Assembly: GCA_026419515.1 (NCBI GenBank) | Contig: JANZZG010000038.1 | Location: 1 to 64,000 of the forward strand | DNA: 64,000 nucleotides | Direction: 5' to 3' | Origin: Methylophilaceae bacterium | Lineage (GTDB): Bacteria; Pseudomonadota; Gammaproteobacteria; Burkholderiales; Methylophilaceae | Part shown: positions 21,964 to 31,250 of the stretch, piece after piece | Numbering within the stretch: position 1 is the stretch's first letter | Layout: every line of letters begins with the position of its first letter | Notes under the pieces: model-generated | Told to the model about the DNA's origin: nothing | Databases searched by the model: none | Seen by the model: the letters and a program-made list of their open reading frames with translations, nothing else | Translations under genes and position numbers: made by a program

Positions 21964-22320
21964 CGCGGCACCATACTCACATGGTTTGCGGGCTCCATGA
22001 ACCTAGGAAACCTGTTATGTCTCGGTGGAGTTTCCCTAGATAGCTTCAGAAGTGCAATACACTTTCAAAGGAGTCCAACCGAACCGCAGGATATGCCAGC
22101 ATTCAGTTGTCCGTGACAATCCACTCGAAATGACCGCATGGGAAAGTCATTCCATCGACCTCGAAGTGCGCACCAGAAGGGCAATCGCTGGTTAGTGTTG
22201 GAAGACTGGAACCATGCCACGCGCCACGATACGGGCGGATTCGATGAAAATCGTCACCAAACACTCCCCCCAGCTGGCTTCAAGGACAGCCACGTCTGGA
22301 AACCAGTGGTGGCCTTTGAT
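21964..22320. other. Gene-free stretch between the DUF218 gene and tRNA-Leu
   Basis: 357 bases. No open frame here has recognisable protein similarity or a ribosome site. No tRNA, terminator or insertion-sequence end was recognised. TTTCCCTAGATAGCTTCAGAAG around 22030 weakly resembles the ends of the intergenic repeats but is not close enough to call. Promoters of the DUF218 gene must lie in its left part. Confidence 0.5.
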
Positions 22321-22405
22321 TGGTGCGGACGGCGAGACTCGAACTCGCACAGCTTTCGCCACTACCCCCTCAAGATAGCGTGTCTACCAATTCCACCACG
22401 TCCGC
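22321..22405 (-). tRNA. tRNA-Leu (anticodon GAG)
   Basis: 85 nt on the minus strand with an encoded CCA. The acceptor arms GCGGACG and CGTCCGC pair. The D-arm region is TGGAATTGGTAGACACG, as in class II leucine tRNAs. The anticodon stem-loop CTATC-TTGAGGG-GGTAG puts GAG in the loop. The long variable arm TGGCGAAAGCTG and the T-arm GTTCGAGTC are present. It lies 36 bases downstream of secG, a linkage common in proteobacteria. Confidence 0.95.
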
Positions 22406-22441
22406 GTGATCATTCCCGGTAGGGTGAACCTGCCAGCGAGT

Positions 22442-22801
22442 CTATCTAGGAATCTCCCGTGATTTGGCCGGCGGCTGCGGCCCCGCGGGAGACTCCTGTT
22501 TCGCCGCATCCGCCCCAGCAGGCGACTGCAAGGTCTGTTCGTGCATCTTCACCACGCTTGACTGCTTGTTACGGTGCCCACTCATGTAAGCCAACGTCAG
22601 GCTGGTGAGAAAAAATATGGTGATCAGTATCGCCGTCGTACGGCTCAGAAAATTGGACGAACCGCTCACGCCGAACAGGCTGCCCGAGGCACCACTCCCA
22701 AATGCAGCCCCCATGTCGGCACCTTTGCCGTGCTGCAGCAAAACCAAGCCAATCACCCCCAAGGCGGCCAGCACGTGCACGATCCAAATCAATTTTTCCA
22801 T
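22442..22801 (-). CDS. secG: Protein-export membrane protein SecG
   Basis: 119 aa. Two membrane helices (about residues 3-20 and 54-74) flank the conserved cytoplasmic loop VLLQHGKGADMGAAFGSGASGSLFG, diagnostic of SecG. A Pro/Ala-rich C-terminal tail follows. SecG assists the SecYE translocon. It lies between tpiA and tRNA-Leu on the same strand, as in many proteobacteria, but is separated from tpiA here by an intergenic repeat. Confidence 0.96.
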   Translation of the reverse strand: MEKLIWIVHVLAALGVIGLVLLQHGKGADMGAAFGSGASGSLFGVSGSSNFLSRTTAILITIFFLTSLTLAYMSGHRNKQSSVVKMHEQTLQSPAGADAAKQESPAGPQPPAKSREIPR

Positions 22802-22817
22802 TATTTTGCTCGAATGA

Positions 22818-23022
22818 CTAAGAAACCTCTAAATGCCCTCCTGAGCCCCCGCAAGGCAGTGTAGCGCGATTTTTGGGCTCCGGCAGCAGCCTGATTGTCG
22901 CGACATTCACGCAAGCCTTGACCCCAACCAGCGGCTGCCGCACCCTCATCTACTTCTCTCGTTATGCCTTGGCCGCTTTCGCTCCGGAACCCGCCTCGCA
23001 ACGGTTTTGCAGAATTCCCTAA
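22818..23022 (-). repeat. Intergenic repeat element, copy B (tpiA 3' side)
   Basis: Read on the minus strand, it begins TTAGGGAATTCTGCAAAACC at the tpiA stop (the TAG is the repeat's own) and ends ATTTAGAGGTTTCTTAG near the secG start. AAAACCGTTGCGAG is shared with copy A. GGCTTGCGTGAATGTCGCGA (22898-22917, minus) matches GGCTTGCGTGAATCTAGCGA of copy C, and GCCGGAGCCCAAAAATCGC matches a similar stretch there. A 78-codon open frame crosses it but has no sign of being a gene. Confidence 0.6.
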
Positions 23023-23771
23023 TTTGCGGCGCGACAAATCAAGATGAACTGCTCGGCGACGAGAGAAGCGCTTCCGACCAACGCTCCGTCGATGTCGGGC
23101 TGGGCAAGTAATTTTGCCGCATTTGTGACTTTAACGCTACCCCCATAAATGATTCGCAATTCCGAGGCTGCCTTGCGATCATGCTTGGCAATGCGATAGC
23201 GCAAAAAAGCGTGCATGCTCTGGGCTTTGTCTGGCGAGGCGCTCTTGCCGGTACCGATGGCCCACACCGGCTCATAGGCGAGCACGCCTTTGGCGAAATT
23301 CGCGATACCAACACGCTCCAGTACGGCATCGAGTTGATGTCCCACTACTTCATGGGCCTTGCCCGCCTCGTGTTCCTCGCGCGTTTCACCAACACACAAG
23401 ATGGGCGTCAACCGCGCGCGCACGGCGGATTCGAATTTGGCCGCAATGAGGGCATCGCTTTCGTGCGCCATTTCACGCCGTTCCGAGTGGCCGATGATGA
23501 CATGGGTACAACCAAAATCGGTCAGCATGTGCGGCGCCACCGAACCGGTGAAAGCACCGGCTTCGTACTGGTGCATGTTCTGTCCCCCCCACGCGATGTT
23601 GGTGCCTTGCAGGATGGTCTGTGCTTGGCACAAATAGGGGTGAGGGACACAGATTACGTAGTCGGCGTTGCGATAGTCACGCAGCCCTTCGACCACTGCT
23701 TCCAGCAGCTTTTTGTTGCTCTCCAGGCTACCATACATCTTCCAGTTGCCGACGACGAGCTTTCTTCTCAT
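23019..23771 (-). CDS. tpiA: Triose-phosphate isomerase
   Basis: 250 aa. It interconverts dihydroxyacetone phosphate and glyceraldehyde 3-phosphate. Catalytic residues are visible: N9 and K11 in VGNWKMYG, His in VIIGHSERR, and Glu in LAYEPVWAIGTGKSAS. The phosphate loop IIYGGSVK and the C-terminal DGALVGSASL are conserved. It overlaps recJ by 4 nt (ATGA), and its stop codon is the TAG of intergenic repeat copy B. Confidence 0.97.
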   Translation of the reverse strand: MRRKLVVGNWKMYGSLESNKKLLEAVVEGLRDYRNADYVICVPHPYLCQAQTILQGTNIAWGGQNMHQYEAGAFTGSVAPHMLTDFGCTHVIIGHSERREMAHESDALIAAKFESAVRARLTPILCVGETREEHEAGKAHEVVGHQLDAVLERVGIANFAKGVLAYEPVWAIGTGKSASPDKAQSMHAFLRYRIAKHDRKAASELRIIYGGSVKVTNAAKLLAQPDIDGALVGSASLVAEQFILICRAAN

Positions 23772-25459
23772 GCGGGGCTCCAGTGACGTAGCGTCAATTG
23801 CAGGCTCATGGTCCCATTATATTCATGGATGCCCAGCTGATAGACGGCATGGATACGATCTGGCAGAGGCTCGGCATGAAAGAACAGTATGGCGTCGTGT
23901 CGTTTGCCCTGCCGTTCCAATCTAAGCTTGAGGTGCCGACTGCCGACCACAGACTGCTCGATCACCGCGAACTGTCCATGAAAAGCCGGCGCAGCGAAAC
24001 CCTGCCCCCATACGCCATTTTCGATCGCGAGCGCGGTCTCGAGCGTATGCTCCGCGGGATCGAGCTCGCCATCGGTTTCGATGATGCGCTCCAAGTCGGC
24101 CGGGGTGAGCAATGCTTGTACCACGGCCTCGAATGCCTTGGCGAACCGAGAAAAATCTTCCATGCGGATCGCCAGACCAGCCGCCATGGCATGCCCCCCG
24201 AAGCGTAGCAGCAGGCCGGGATGATGTTTCGACAGCAAATCCAGTGCATCGCGCAGATGCAGCCCGGCAATGGAGCGGCCGGATCCTTTGAGGATGCCGT
24301 CGCCGCCGGGCGCAAACACCACCGTGGGCCGGTGAAATTTTTCCTTGAGGCGTGAGGCCAGAATGCCGATCACCCCCTGGTGCCAGCCTGGATCGGCCAG
24401 GCTCAGGCTGTAACCATCCTCCACGCGCACCTGCTCCAGCGCGGCCAGCGCGGATTCGTGCATGCCGGATTCGATCTCGCGGCGGCTGCGGTTCATCTCG
24501 TCCAGTTTGGTGGCCATATCCATCGCCTCGTTCAGGTCCTCCGTCAGCAGGCAGGCGATGCCCAGCCCCATGTCTTCCAGCCGGCCGGCTGCATTGATGC
24601 GTGGGCCGAGCACGAAACCGAGGTCATAGGTAGAAACACGGCGTGGATCGCGTCCTGCCACACGCAACAGCGCCAGGATCCCCGGGGTTGCCTTGCCGGC
24701 ACGGATACGACGCAAGCCTTGATCGACCAGAATGCGATTGTTGTCGTCCAAGCGCACCAGATCGGCCACGGTTCCCAGTGCCACAAGATCGAGCAATTCG
24801 GCGAGATTGGGCGCATCACCTTGGGCATATCGCCCCCGTCTGCGCAATTCTGCGCGTAGCGCCAGCATGACATAGAAGATGACGCCCACCCCCGCCAGAT
24901 TCTTGCTCGGGAAATCGCAGCTGGGGGCATTGGGATTGACGATGGCCGCGGCATCGGGCAGCACGTCGCCGGCCAGATGGTGATCGGTCACCAGCACCGG
25001 GATTCCCAGACGGCGGGCCGCTTCCACACCTTCGACACTGGCGATGCCGTTGTCGACGGTCATGATCAAGTCAGGCGCACACTGGGCGGCAAGATGCACG
25101 ATCTCCGGCGTCAGCCCATAGCCGTGCTCGAACCGGTTGGGGACCAGATAATCGACCTTGGCGCCGAAGCCGCGCAAGGCCCGTACCGCCACTGCACAGG
25201 CAGTGGCGCCATCCGCATCGTAGTCGGCCACGATGAGCAGTTTTTTGCCTTGGGCGATGGCATCGGCCAATATTCGGGCCATTTTGTCCGCATGGGTCAG
25301 CCGATCGGGAGGAATCAGGCCCGACAAGGCCGTCTGCAGCTGCGCCCCGTCTTGAATCCCCCGCGCCGCGTAAATACGGGCCAGTACCGGATGTACCCCC
25401 TGCTCGACCAGACGGGTAGCGATTTCTTTGGGATAAGTACGAGTCACGATATTAGCCAT
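23768..25459 (-). CDS. recJ: Single-stranded-DNA-specific exonuclease RecJ
   Basis: 563 aa. It degrades single-stranded DNA 5' to 3' in recombination and repair. The DHH-family metal ligands are present: DYDADG at residues 79-84, VDNGIAS, and DHH at 159-161. Later motifs GPRINAAGRLEDM and RFGGHAMAAGL (the DHHA1 part) are also present. It overlaps the RpfE-like gene upstream by 8 nt and tpiA downstream by 4 nt. Confidence 0.96.
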   Translation of the reverse strand: MANIVTRTYPKEIATRLVEQGVHPVLARIYAARGIQDGAQLQTALSGLIPPDRLTHADKMARILADAIAQGKKLLIVADYDADGATACAVAVRALRGFGAKVDYLVPNRFEHGYGLTPEIVHLAAQCAPDLIMTVDNGIASVEGVEAARRLGIPVLVTDHHLAGDVLPDAAAIVNPNAPSCDFPSKNLAGVGVIFYVMLALRAELRRRGRYAQGDAPNLAELLDLVALGTVADLVRLDDNNRILVDQGLRRIRAGKATPGILALLRVAGRDPRRVSTYDLGFVLGPRINAAGRLEDMGLGIACLLTEDLNEAMDMATKLDEMNRSRREIESGMHESALAALEQVRVEDGYSLSLADPGWHQGVIGILASRLKEKFHRPTVVFAPGGDGILKGSGRSIAGLHLRDALDLLSKHHPGLLLRFGGHAMAAGLAIRMEDFSRFAKAFEAVVQALLTPADLERIIETDGELDPAEHTLETALAIENGVWGQGFAAPAFHGQFAVIEQSVVGSRHLKLRLERQGKRHDAILFFHAEPLPDRIHAVYQLGIHEYNGTMSLQLTLRHWSPA

Positions 25460-26414
25460 GCAGATAGGTTTCCAAGGGACGCGGTTTGCGCCACACTTTC
25501 CATAAGTCAGTGCGCTTGAGGGTGAAACTCCTCACCCGCCGCGCCTCGCCCAGATGCACCTGCACAGCATTTGCATCCTTGGTCCGTAACTGCTGCAACA
25601 CTGTCGGTAGCAGTGCACTGTCTAGGACCGCACCGACCTCACCGACGATCAGCCGGTCGCCTTCGACCGATGGAAGCGATAGCGGCCCCAGAGGGTGTGT
25701 GGTCACCCCTGCGGCCAGCGCCAAACCGCATGCCAGCGGGTCGGCCGCCCAGACCTCGACATAAGGCGCGACCAAAGGCCTTTGCAGGACTCCGCCGCCC
25801 CAAGGCCAGACACTGTTTACCGGAGCCAAATTGCGTCGCTCGCGCTCCACATTGACCGGATGCTCGTGGAGTACCATCTGTACCTCATTGAGCCAGCGCC
25901 GCCACCAGCCTACCTCCTCCCCTCGCGGAAGCATGAAGGTCACATCCTTGCCTTCTACCCTGGCAGGCGACATGGCTTGCAGCCTGGGCATGTCTTCCAG
26001 CAGCATATACCAGCGCCTGGGATGCGGCGCCAGAAACCTTGGACCGTCGGCACCGAAATGACGGTTGAGGGCTCCCACCAAGGCATCGGCCTCCTCTTGA
26101 GCCAACCCGGCCACAATGCCATCGAGCACCACACCCTCGTGCCGGACCTGAAGGCATACCGGATCGACCCGCAAGCAATGACATTCGCCTGCGTCCAGCC
26201 CATCGGCCAAAGCCGTATAAGGTGCCACGGGAGCACCCTGCGACACATCCACCCCGAACGACTGACATAGCCACGTTTCTGCATCCACCACTGTTTCCCG
26301 AAACGCTGAAGAGATCGCCAGCATCTTTTCCAGCGCCGGCTGACGGGGCAGACTGGCAACCCGTTCACGCCCCACCCCGGTCAGCAGCACATGCAAATGC
26401 GACTTCCCTTTCAT
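25452..26414 (-). CDS. RpfE-like protein of unknown function
   Basis: 320 aa. It resembles the proteins annotated as regulatory protein RpfE or as a phosphoglycerate-mutase-like protein in betaproteobacteria and Xanthomonas, which are often next to recJ. Typical stretches are CLRVDPVCLQVRHEGVVL, RRWYMLLEDMP, VNVERERRNLAPVNSVWPWGGGVL and DLWKVWRKPRPLE. No phosphoglycerate mutase active site is evident, and the biochemical role is unknown. It overlaps recJ by 8 nt, so the two are probably co-expressed. It is divergent from sixA with a 54-base gap. Confidence 0.65.
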   Translation of the reverse strand: MKGKSHLHVLLTGVGRERVASLPRQPALEKMLAISSAFRETVVDAETWLCQSFGVDVSQGAPVAPYTALADGLDAGECHCLRVDPVCLQVRHEGVVLDGIVAGLAQEEADALVGALNRHFGADGPRFLAPHPRRWYMLLEDMPRLQAMSPARVEGKDVTFMLPRGEEVGWWRRWLNEVQMVLHEHPVNVERERRNLAPVNSVWPWGGGVLQRPLVAPYVEVWAADPLACGLALAAGVTTHPLGPLSLPSVEGDRLIVGEVGAVLDSALLPTVLQQLRTKDANAVQVHLGEARRVRSFTLKRTDLWKVWRKPRPLETYLHG

Positions 26415-26468
26415 ACGGACGCAGGCAAGGTTAATATTGTGTCATCGGTATTTTGGTAGACTCTATCC

Positions 26469-26921
26469 ATGGAACTCATACTTTGGCGACATGCCGAGGC
26501 GGAAGATGGTTTTCCTGACCTTCGGCGAGCCCTCACCGACAAAGGCCGGGCGCAGGCAAAAAAAATGGCTGGCTGGCTCAAGCCACGATTGCCGAAAGAC
26601 ACACGCATCCTGGTCAGTCCTGCAGTACGCACCCAGCAGACCGCAGCTCTATTGACCACGGATTTTATCACGGTCGATGACATCGCTCCCGGGGCCAGTG
26701 CCCAGGCGGTGCTGGCTGCGGCAGGCTGGCCGGACGCAGAAGGCACGGTGGTGATCGTCGGCCATCAGCCCACCCTGGGAAAAGTGGCGTCGCGGATTCT
26801 GCTCGGCTCAGAACAAGGCTTGAGCCTGAAAAAAGGTGCCATCCTGTGGCTGGCCGACCGCAAACACAACGAGGGGAAGGAAGTGGTACTGAAGGCCGCC
26901 CTCATCCCCAGCCTGGCATGA
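26469..26921 (+). CDS. sixA: Phosphohistidine phosphatase SixA
   Basis: 150 aa histidine-phosphatase domain. The catalytic RH is at residues 7-8 in [11 protein letters not shown]; the further arginine of [11 protein letters not shown] and the second His in [10 protein letters not shown] complete the active site. SixA removes phosphate from phosphohistidine on phosphorelay or PTS proteins. It is the first gene of a three-gene set joined by ATGA overlaps (sixA, parA-like, CYTH-CHAD). Confidence 0.9.
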   Translation: MELILWRHAEAEDGFPDLRRALTDKGRAQAKKMAGWLKPRLPKDTRILVSPAVRTQQTAALLTTDFITVDDIAPGASAQAVLAAAGWPDAEGTVVIVGHQPTLGKVASRILLGSEQGLSLKKGAILWLADRKHNEGKEVVLKAALIPSLA

Positions 26922-27550
26922 AGCGCATCCTGGTCGCCAACCCTAAAGGAGGTAGTGGCAAAACCACGCTGGCCACCAACTTGGCGGGGTATTTCGCCAC
27001 GCGTGGTCGGCGTGTGGCACTGTGCGATCTGGATCGACAGCAATCCGCCCTGCAATGGCTGCAGCGGCGCCCTTTCAAGCTACCATTGATCCACGCCCAT
27101 GCGCCACGCGCCAAGCCACTCCCGCTCGAGCCCGAATGGCTGGTGATGGACACCGCCGCTGGCTTGCGCGAGGAAAAACTGTCCGAAGCCGTGAAACAAG
27201 CCGATTGTATCTTAGTGCCCATACAGCCATCGGCATTCGACATGGGGGCCACCCAGGCTTTCCTGGACGTTCTGGCAGGAGAAAAAGTAGTGCGCAAGCA
27301 CAAGACTTTCGTCGCCCTGGTGGGCATGCGGGTGGACAGCCGCACGCGTTCAGCCATGGGCCTGGCGGAATTCATGCAGCATACCGGCTTTCCAGTGCTC
27401 ACCTGTCTGCGCGATGCGCAAATCTATGCGCTGGCCGCCGAGCAAGGCATCAGTCTGTTCGACATTCGACCGTCGCAGGTGGCGCGTGATCTGCAGCAAT
27501 GGGCGCCCCTGCTGCATTGGATCATGCAGGCAACACAGGAAAACCAATGA
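26918..27550 (+). CDS. Orphan ParA/MinD-family ATPase
   Basis: 210 aa. The start ATG at 26918 overlaps the sixA stop. It has the deviant Walker A motif KGGSGKTT at residues 10-17, a switch-I-like [12 protein letters not shown], the Walker B-like [10 protein letters not shown] and [10 protein letters not shown]. The fold is the ParA/McdA class of small ATPases that place plasmids or protein bodies on the nucleoid. No parB or other partner gene is adjacent; the neighbours are sixA and a CYTH-CHAD protein, both coupled by 4-nt overlaps. Its cargo is unknown. Confidence 0.88.
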   Translation: MKRILVANPKGGSGKTTLATNLAGYFATRGRRVALCDLDRQQSALQWLQRRPFKLPLIHAHAPRAKPLPLEPEWLVMDTAAGLREEKLSEAVKQADCILVPIQPSAFDMGATQAFLDVLAGEKVVRKHKTFVALVGMRVDSRTRSAMGLAEFMQHTGFPVLTCLRDAQIYALAAEQGISLFDIRPSQVARDLQQWAPLLHWIMQATQENQ

Positions 27551-29070
27551 ACGAAGTCGAACTCAAATTACGCATCGCCCGCGCCGATTCCCCACGGCTA
27601 CGCCATCATCCTGCCATTACCACGGCAGCGATGGGGAAACCCATCACCCGTAAGCTCACCAGTATCTACTATGACACCCCCGACCTTCGACTGCTGGACA
27701 GTGGCATCAGCCTGCGGGTGCGGCGCATGGCGGGCCACTGGTTCCAGTCGCTGAAGGCAGGCGGCTACGTACTGGCCGGTCTGCACCAGCGGAAAGAATG
27801 GGAAGACATGATTGCCACGGAACATCCCGATTTCACCCGCATTCTCGATCCAGAACTGGCTCGCCTGTTCGCCGATCAGTCACTGCGCGACGCGCTCAAG
27901 CCCCTATTCCGTACCGAAGTGCAGCGCACCGAATGGCAGCTTGTCTATGACGATGGGGCTCGCATCGAATTGGCACTCGATCTCGGACGGTTGATCGCAG
28001 GCCAAAAATCCTACCCCATTAGCGAAGTTGAACTCGAACTGAAAAACGGCCATGCGGGTCGTCTGTTCGATCTCGCACTGGCGCTGCAACAGGACATACC
28101 GCTCGAGCTGGAGAACGTCAGCAAAGCCCAGCTCGGGTATGGCCTATTCCGCCCGCACCAACCCGCCATCCTCAAGGCGTGCCCGCCTGAACTGAAGCGT
28201 AACCAACGTGCCGAAGAGGCGTTCAAGACCATCGCCTGGGAATGTATCCGACAGCTGCAGGGCAATCTGGACATGGTGCTGCATGGGACAGACCCCGAAG
28301 GCGTACATCAGATGCGCGTCGCGCTGCGCAGGCTGCGTTCCGCGCTGACGGTATTCCGGGACGTCGTGGGCCGCGAAAGCCATCAGGAAATCGTGGCAGA
28401 GATTGGCTGGATTATGGGATTGCTGGGCGTGGCGCGCGATCTCGACGTGTTCCTTGGAGAAACCCTGCCCCCCATGCTGGATCACCTCGACTGTCACCCC
28501 GGCCTGCTCAAGCTACAGGACAAGGCTTTGTCGGCCCAGCGCCGTGCCTACAAGGAGCTACGTCAAGCGCTCGTCTCCCAACGCTATCAACGCCTGTTGC
28601 TGACATTGGGCAGCTGGTTGGAAAACGAACGCTGGCGGGCTCACACCCCCCAGGTGGAGAGCCGTAGCGTGCGCGACATCGCCCGCGTGATACTGGCCAA
28701 ACGCCACCGGCAGCTCAAACGTCATGGAGGGCGGCTCAGGCACATGCACCCCGAAGAGCGCCATGCCACCCGTATCGCGGCCAAAAAGTTGCGCTACGCA
28801 GCCGAATTCTTTGCCAGCCTGTACGAAACCCAAAAAGCACGGCGATTCATTGGCAGGCTAGCCAAGCTGCAGGACAAGCTGGGGGCACTCAACGACATCG
28901 CCGTCACCGCACGGCTGGTCACGGAGTTGGCTGGAAGCCGCCCCAATCGGGCGCTCGATGAAGCCATCCATCTGCTGACGGGCTGGAACCGCTGCAACGC
29001 CATGCACCGCATGCAAGACATGGACGAGGCGTGGGACGATTTTGCCCGACTCAAACCTTTTTGGGACTGA
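27547..29070 (+). CDS. CYTH and CHAD domain protein
   Basis: 507 aa, starting at the ATG overlapping the ParA-like stop. The N-terminal CYTH triphosphatase-type domain (residues 1-about 200) opens with the ExExK motif in [10 protein letters not shown] and contains [10 protein letters not shown] and [11 protein letters not shown]. The C-terminal CHAD domain (about 220-500) has repeated basic helices, e.g. [17 protein letters not shown] and [20 protein letters not shown] enzymes cleave triphosphates including inorganic triphosphate, and CHAD domains bind polyphosphate. The protein probably acts on, or sits at, polyphosphate. Confidence 0.92.
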   Translation: MNEVELKLRIARADSPRLRHHPAITTAAMGKPITRKLTSIYYDTPDLRLLDSGISLRVRRMAGHWFQSLKAGGYVLAGLHQRKEWEDMIATEHPDFTRILDPELARLFADQSLRDALKPLFRTEVQRTEWQLVYDDGARIELALDLGRLIAGQKSYPISEVELELKNGHAGRLFDLALALQQDIPLELENVSKAQLGYGLFRPHQPAILKACPPELKRNQRAEEAFKTIAWECIRQLQGNLDMVLHGTDPEGVHQMRVALRRLRSALTVFRDVVGRESHQEIVAEIGWIMGLLGVARDLDVFLGETLPPMLDHLDCHPGLLKLQDKALSAQRRAYKELRQALVSQRYQRLLLTLGSWLENERWRAHTPQVESRSVRDIARVILAKRHRQLKRHGGRLRHMHPEERHATRIAAKKLRYAAEFFASLYETQKARRFIGRLAKLQDKLGALNDIAVTARLVTELAGSRPNRALDEAIHLLTGWNRCNAMHRMQDMDEAWDDFARLKPFWD

Positions 29071-29122
29071 TCGCACCGATTCCCATCGAACCCCATCGGC
29101 ATCTTGAACCCAGGAGTAAACC

Positions 29123-29503
29123 ATGAATCTGGAAAAAGTCGTATTCGGTTTTTTCATCGTACTGGCCATGACATTGAACTTTGGTTTTTTCATTGGCGAT
29201 ATGGCAGACCCGGAATTCCATCACCCTTACGAGCTGTTCGCCGCCATCGTAGTGAATCTGATCGCCACCGTACTCAAATTCGGCGACCGCACCCAGATCG
29301 GCGCCATCCACCTGTCGACCAGCCTGGTTGCCGACCTGCAACTCATCACCGCAGCCGTGGTATGGGCCGCCGTCAGTGGAATGGGGCCGGAAGTCCCCCC
29401 CAGCGTCATGGTCAGCATCGTATCGCTCTCGGGCGGCGCTTTCCTGGCCAACGTGACTTCGGTGGTGCTGCTGATCATCGAAACCATCATGTTGCGTCGC
29501 TAG
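29123..29503 (+). CDS. DUF6394-type small membrane protein
   Basis: 126 aa with about four hydrophobic segments. It has an AAGTAAACC-type leader and begins MNLEKVVFGFFIVLAMTLNFGF, continuing FIGDMADPEFHHPYELFAAIVVNLIATVLKFGDRTQIGA. It resembles the uncharacterised DUF6394 family found next to potassium-channel genes. It lies 28 bases before such a channel here, so a role as an accessory subunit is plausible but inferred from position only. Confidence 0.75.
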   Translation: MNLEKVVFGFFIVLAMTLNFGFFIGDMADPEFHHPYELFAAIVVNLIATVLKFGDRTQIGAIHLSTSLVADLQLITAAVVWAAVSGMGPEVPPSVMVSIVSLSGGAFLANVTSVVLLIIETIMLRR

Positions 29504-29531
29504 ATTTCCGTACGCTCATCGTCCCTCGCCG

Positions 29532-31250
29532 ATGAACAGCATTTTGTTCCTGGTCCTGCGGCGCATGCGTGCGCCGCTCATCACACTGATCATCAGCTAC
29601 GCCATTGCAGTGCTGGGATTCACCTTGATGCCGGGTACCGATGGCGCCGGCAAACCCTGGCAGATGAGTCTGTTCGAAGCGTTCTACGTAGTGAGTTACA
29701 CCGCCACCACCATCGGCTTCGGTGAACTTCCCTACACCTTCAGTACCGCACAGCGCTTGTGGATGACATTCTCCATCTACTTGACCGTCATCGCCTGGTT
29801 TTACGCCATCGGCAAGATCATCGCCCTTATCCAGGACCCTGCCTTGCGACAAGCCATGACCACGCTCCGTTTCTCGCGTGCGGTACATCGCCTCCACGAG
29901 CCGTTCTACATCGTTTGTGGCTATGGAGAAACGGGCAGCCTGCTGGTCGGCGCACTGGACCGCAAAGGAATACGTACCGTGGTGTTGGACATCAATCCAG
30001 ATCGCATCAATGAACTGGAGCTGCAGGATTATCAAGCCGATGTGCCCTGCCTGTGCGCCGACGTTCGCCTACCAGAAATCTTGTTGCAGGCCGGAATCCA
30101 GCATCCCATGTGCAAAGGGGTGGCCGCGCTGACCGATGACAATCATGCCAATCTCGCGGTGGCAGTCACCGTCAAGCTGATCAACCCGCAACTTCCGGTG
30201 TTGTGCCGTGCCGAAGACGATACGATTGCCGCCAACATGGCCTCGTTCGGTACCGACCACATCATCAACCCTTACCAGCTGTTCGGCGAGCATCTCGCCA
30301 TGGAAATGCACTCGCTGGGGACTTACTTGCTCCACGAGTGGCTCACCGGGGTCCCAGGAACTTCATTACCCACGCCAGCCTGTCCACCCCAAGGCAAGTG
30401 GGTAGTATGCGGTTATGGACGATTTGGCAAATCCGTGGTTCGCAATCTGCAACGGGAGCACATGCAAACCGTGATCATCGAGGCCGACCCAGAGCTGACC
30501 GGTTGCACTGATTGCATCGTCGGTAGTGGGGCCGAGGCGCATACCCTACTCGAAGCAGGCATCCAGAAAGCGGTCGGCATCGTGGCCGGGACCGACAACG
30601 ACATCAATAACCTTTCGATCGTCATGACGGCGCTCGAGCTCAACCCCAAACTGTTCGTGGTCGTGCGCAAGAACAGGCGCCACAATGCCCCGCTGTTTCG
30701 TCAGTTCAATGCCGACATCACCATGCAACCGAGTGACATCATCGCCCATGAATGTCTGGCGCACTTCATCTCTCCCATGTTGGCGCAATTCCTCAAATTG
30801 GCGCGCGGCCAGGACAACGCTTGGGCGAATCGGCTGATCAGCCGGCTAGTGGAAGTGGTGGGCGAAACCGTGCCGGAAACCTGGGATGTCACCATCAGCG
30901 GAGAACAGGCAGCCGCAGTCGTCAACCGCCTTGGCCACGGCCGACCCCTGTCTCTGGGGAGCCTGTTGCGCGATCCGGCCAACCGCCTGGACAGCTTGCC
31001 ATTGGTCCCGCTCATGCTACTGCGTGGTAGCCAGCCGATGCTACTTCCCTCGCCCGAAACATTACTGCACATCGAGGATCGCATTTTGTTCTGTGGCACG
31101 CGCGAAGCCAAAAACACACTCCCCTTGCTGCTGCGCAACCGCAAAGTGCTCGACTATGTGATCGATGGCATCGAAGTGCCGGACAGCCTGGTCTGGCGCT
31201 GGCTGTCTTCGCAGGCCAACCGGCTCGTCAATAAAAAACCGCCGGGATGA
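29532..31250 (+). CDS. Potassium channel with two RCK/TrkA-N domains
   Basis: 572 aa. Two transmembrane helices (about residues 12-32 and 75-98) flank a pore loop with TATTIGFGELP, a variant of the TVGYGD potassium filter. Two regulator-of-K-conductance units follow, each with a Rossmann nucleotide loop: IVCGYGETGSLL and VVCGYGRFGKSV. This layout is a tandem-RCK, ligand-gated K+ channel whose ligand would be a dinucleotide or ion. The last codons and the stop overlap the terminator of the convergent gene. Confidence 0.9.
   Translation: MNSILFLVLRRMRAPLITLIISYAIAVLGFTLMPGTDGAGKPWQMSLFEAFYVVSYTATTIGFGELPYTFSTAQRLWMTFSIYLTVIAWFYAIGKIIALIQDPALRQAMTTLRFSRAVHRLHEPFYIVCGYGETGSLLVGALDRKGIRTVVLDINPDRINELELQDYQADVPCLCADVRLPEILLQAGIQHPMCKGVAALTDDNHANLAVAVTVKLINPQLPVLCRAEDDTIAANMASFGTDHIINPYQLFGEHLAMEMHSLGTYLLHEWLTGVPGTSLPTPACPPQGKWVVCGYGRFGKSVVRNLQREHMQTVIIEADPELTGCTDCIVGSGAEAHTLLEAGIQKAVGIVAGTDNDINNLSIVMTALELNPKLFVVVRKNRRHNAPLFRQFNADITMQPSDIIAHECLAHFISPMLAQFLKLARGQDNAWANRLISRLVEVVGETVPETWDVTISGEQAAAVVNRLGHGRPLSLGSLLRDPANRLDSLPLVPLMLLRGSQPMLLPSPETLLHIEDRILFCGTREAKNTLPLLLRNRKVLDYVIDGIEVPDSLVWRWLSSQANRLVNKKPPG

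Noticed and set aside
21964-22320. Remnant of an insertion sequence between the DUF218 gene and tRNA-Leu
   Set aside because: Translations in the frames examined gave no transposase motif, and no terminal inverted repeats or target duplication were found.
22801-23037. 78-codon open frame across the tpiA-secG gap
   Set aside because: It coincides with intergenic repeat copy B, overlaps tpiA and has no ribosome site.
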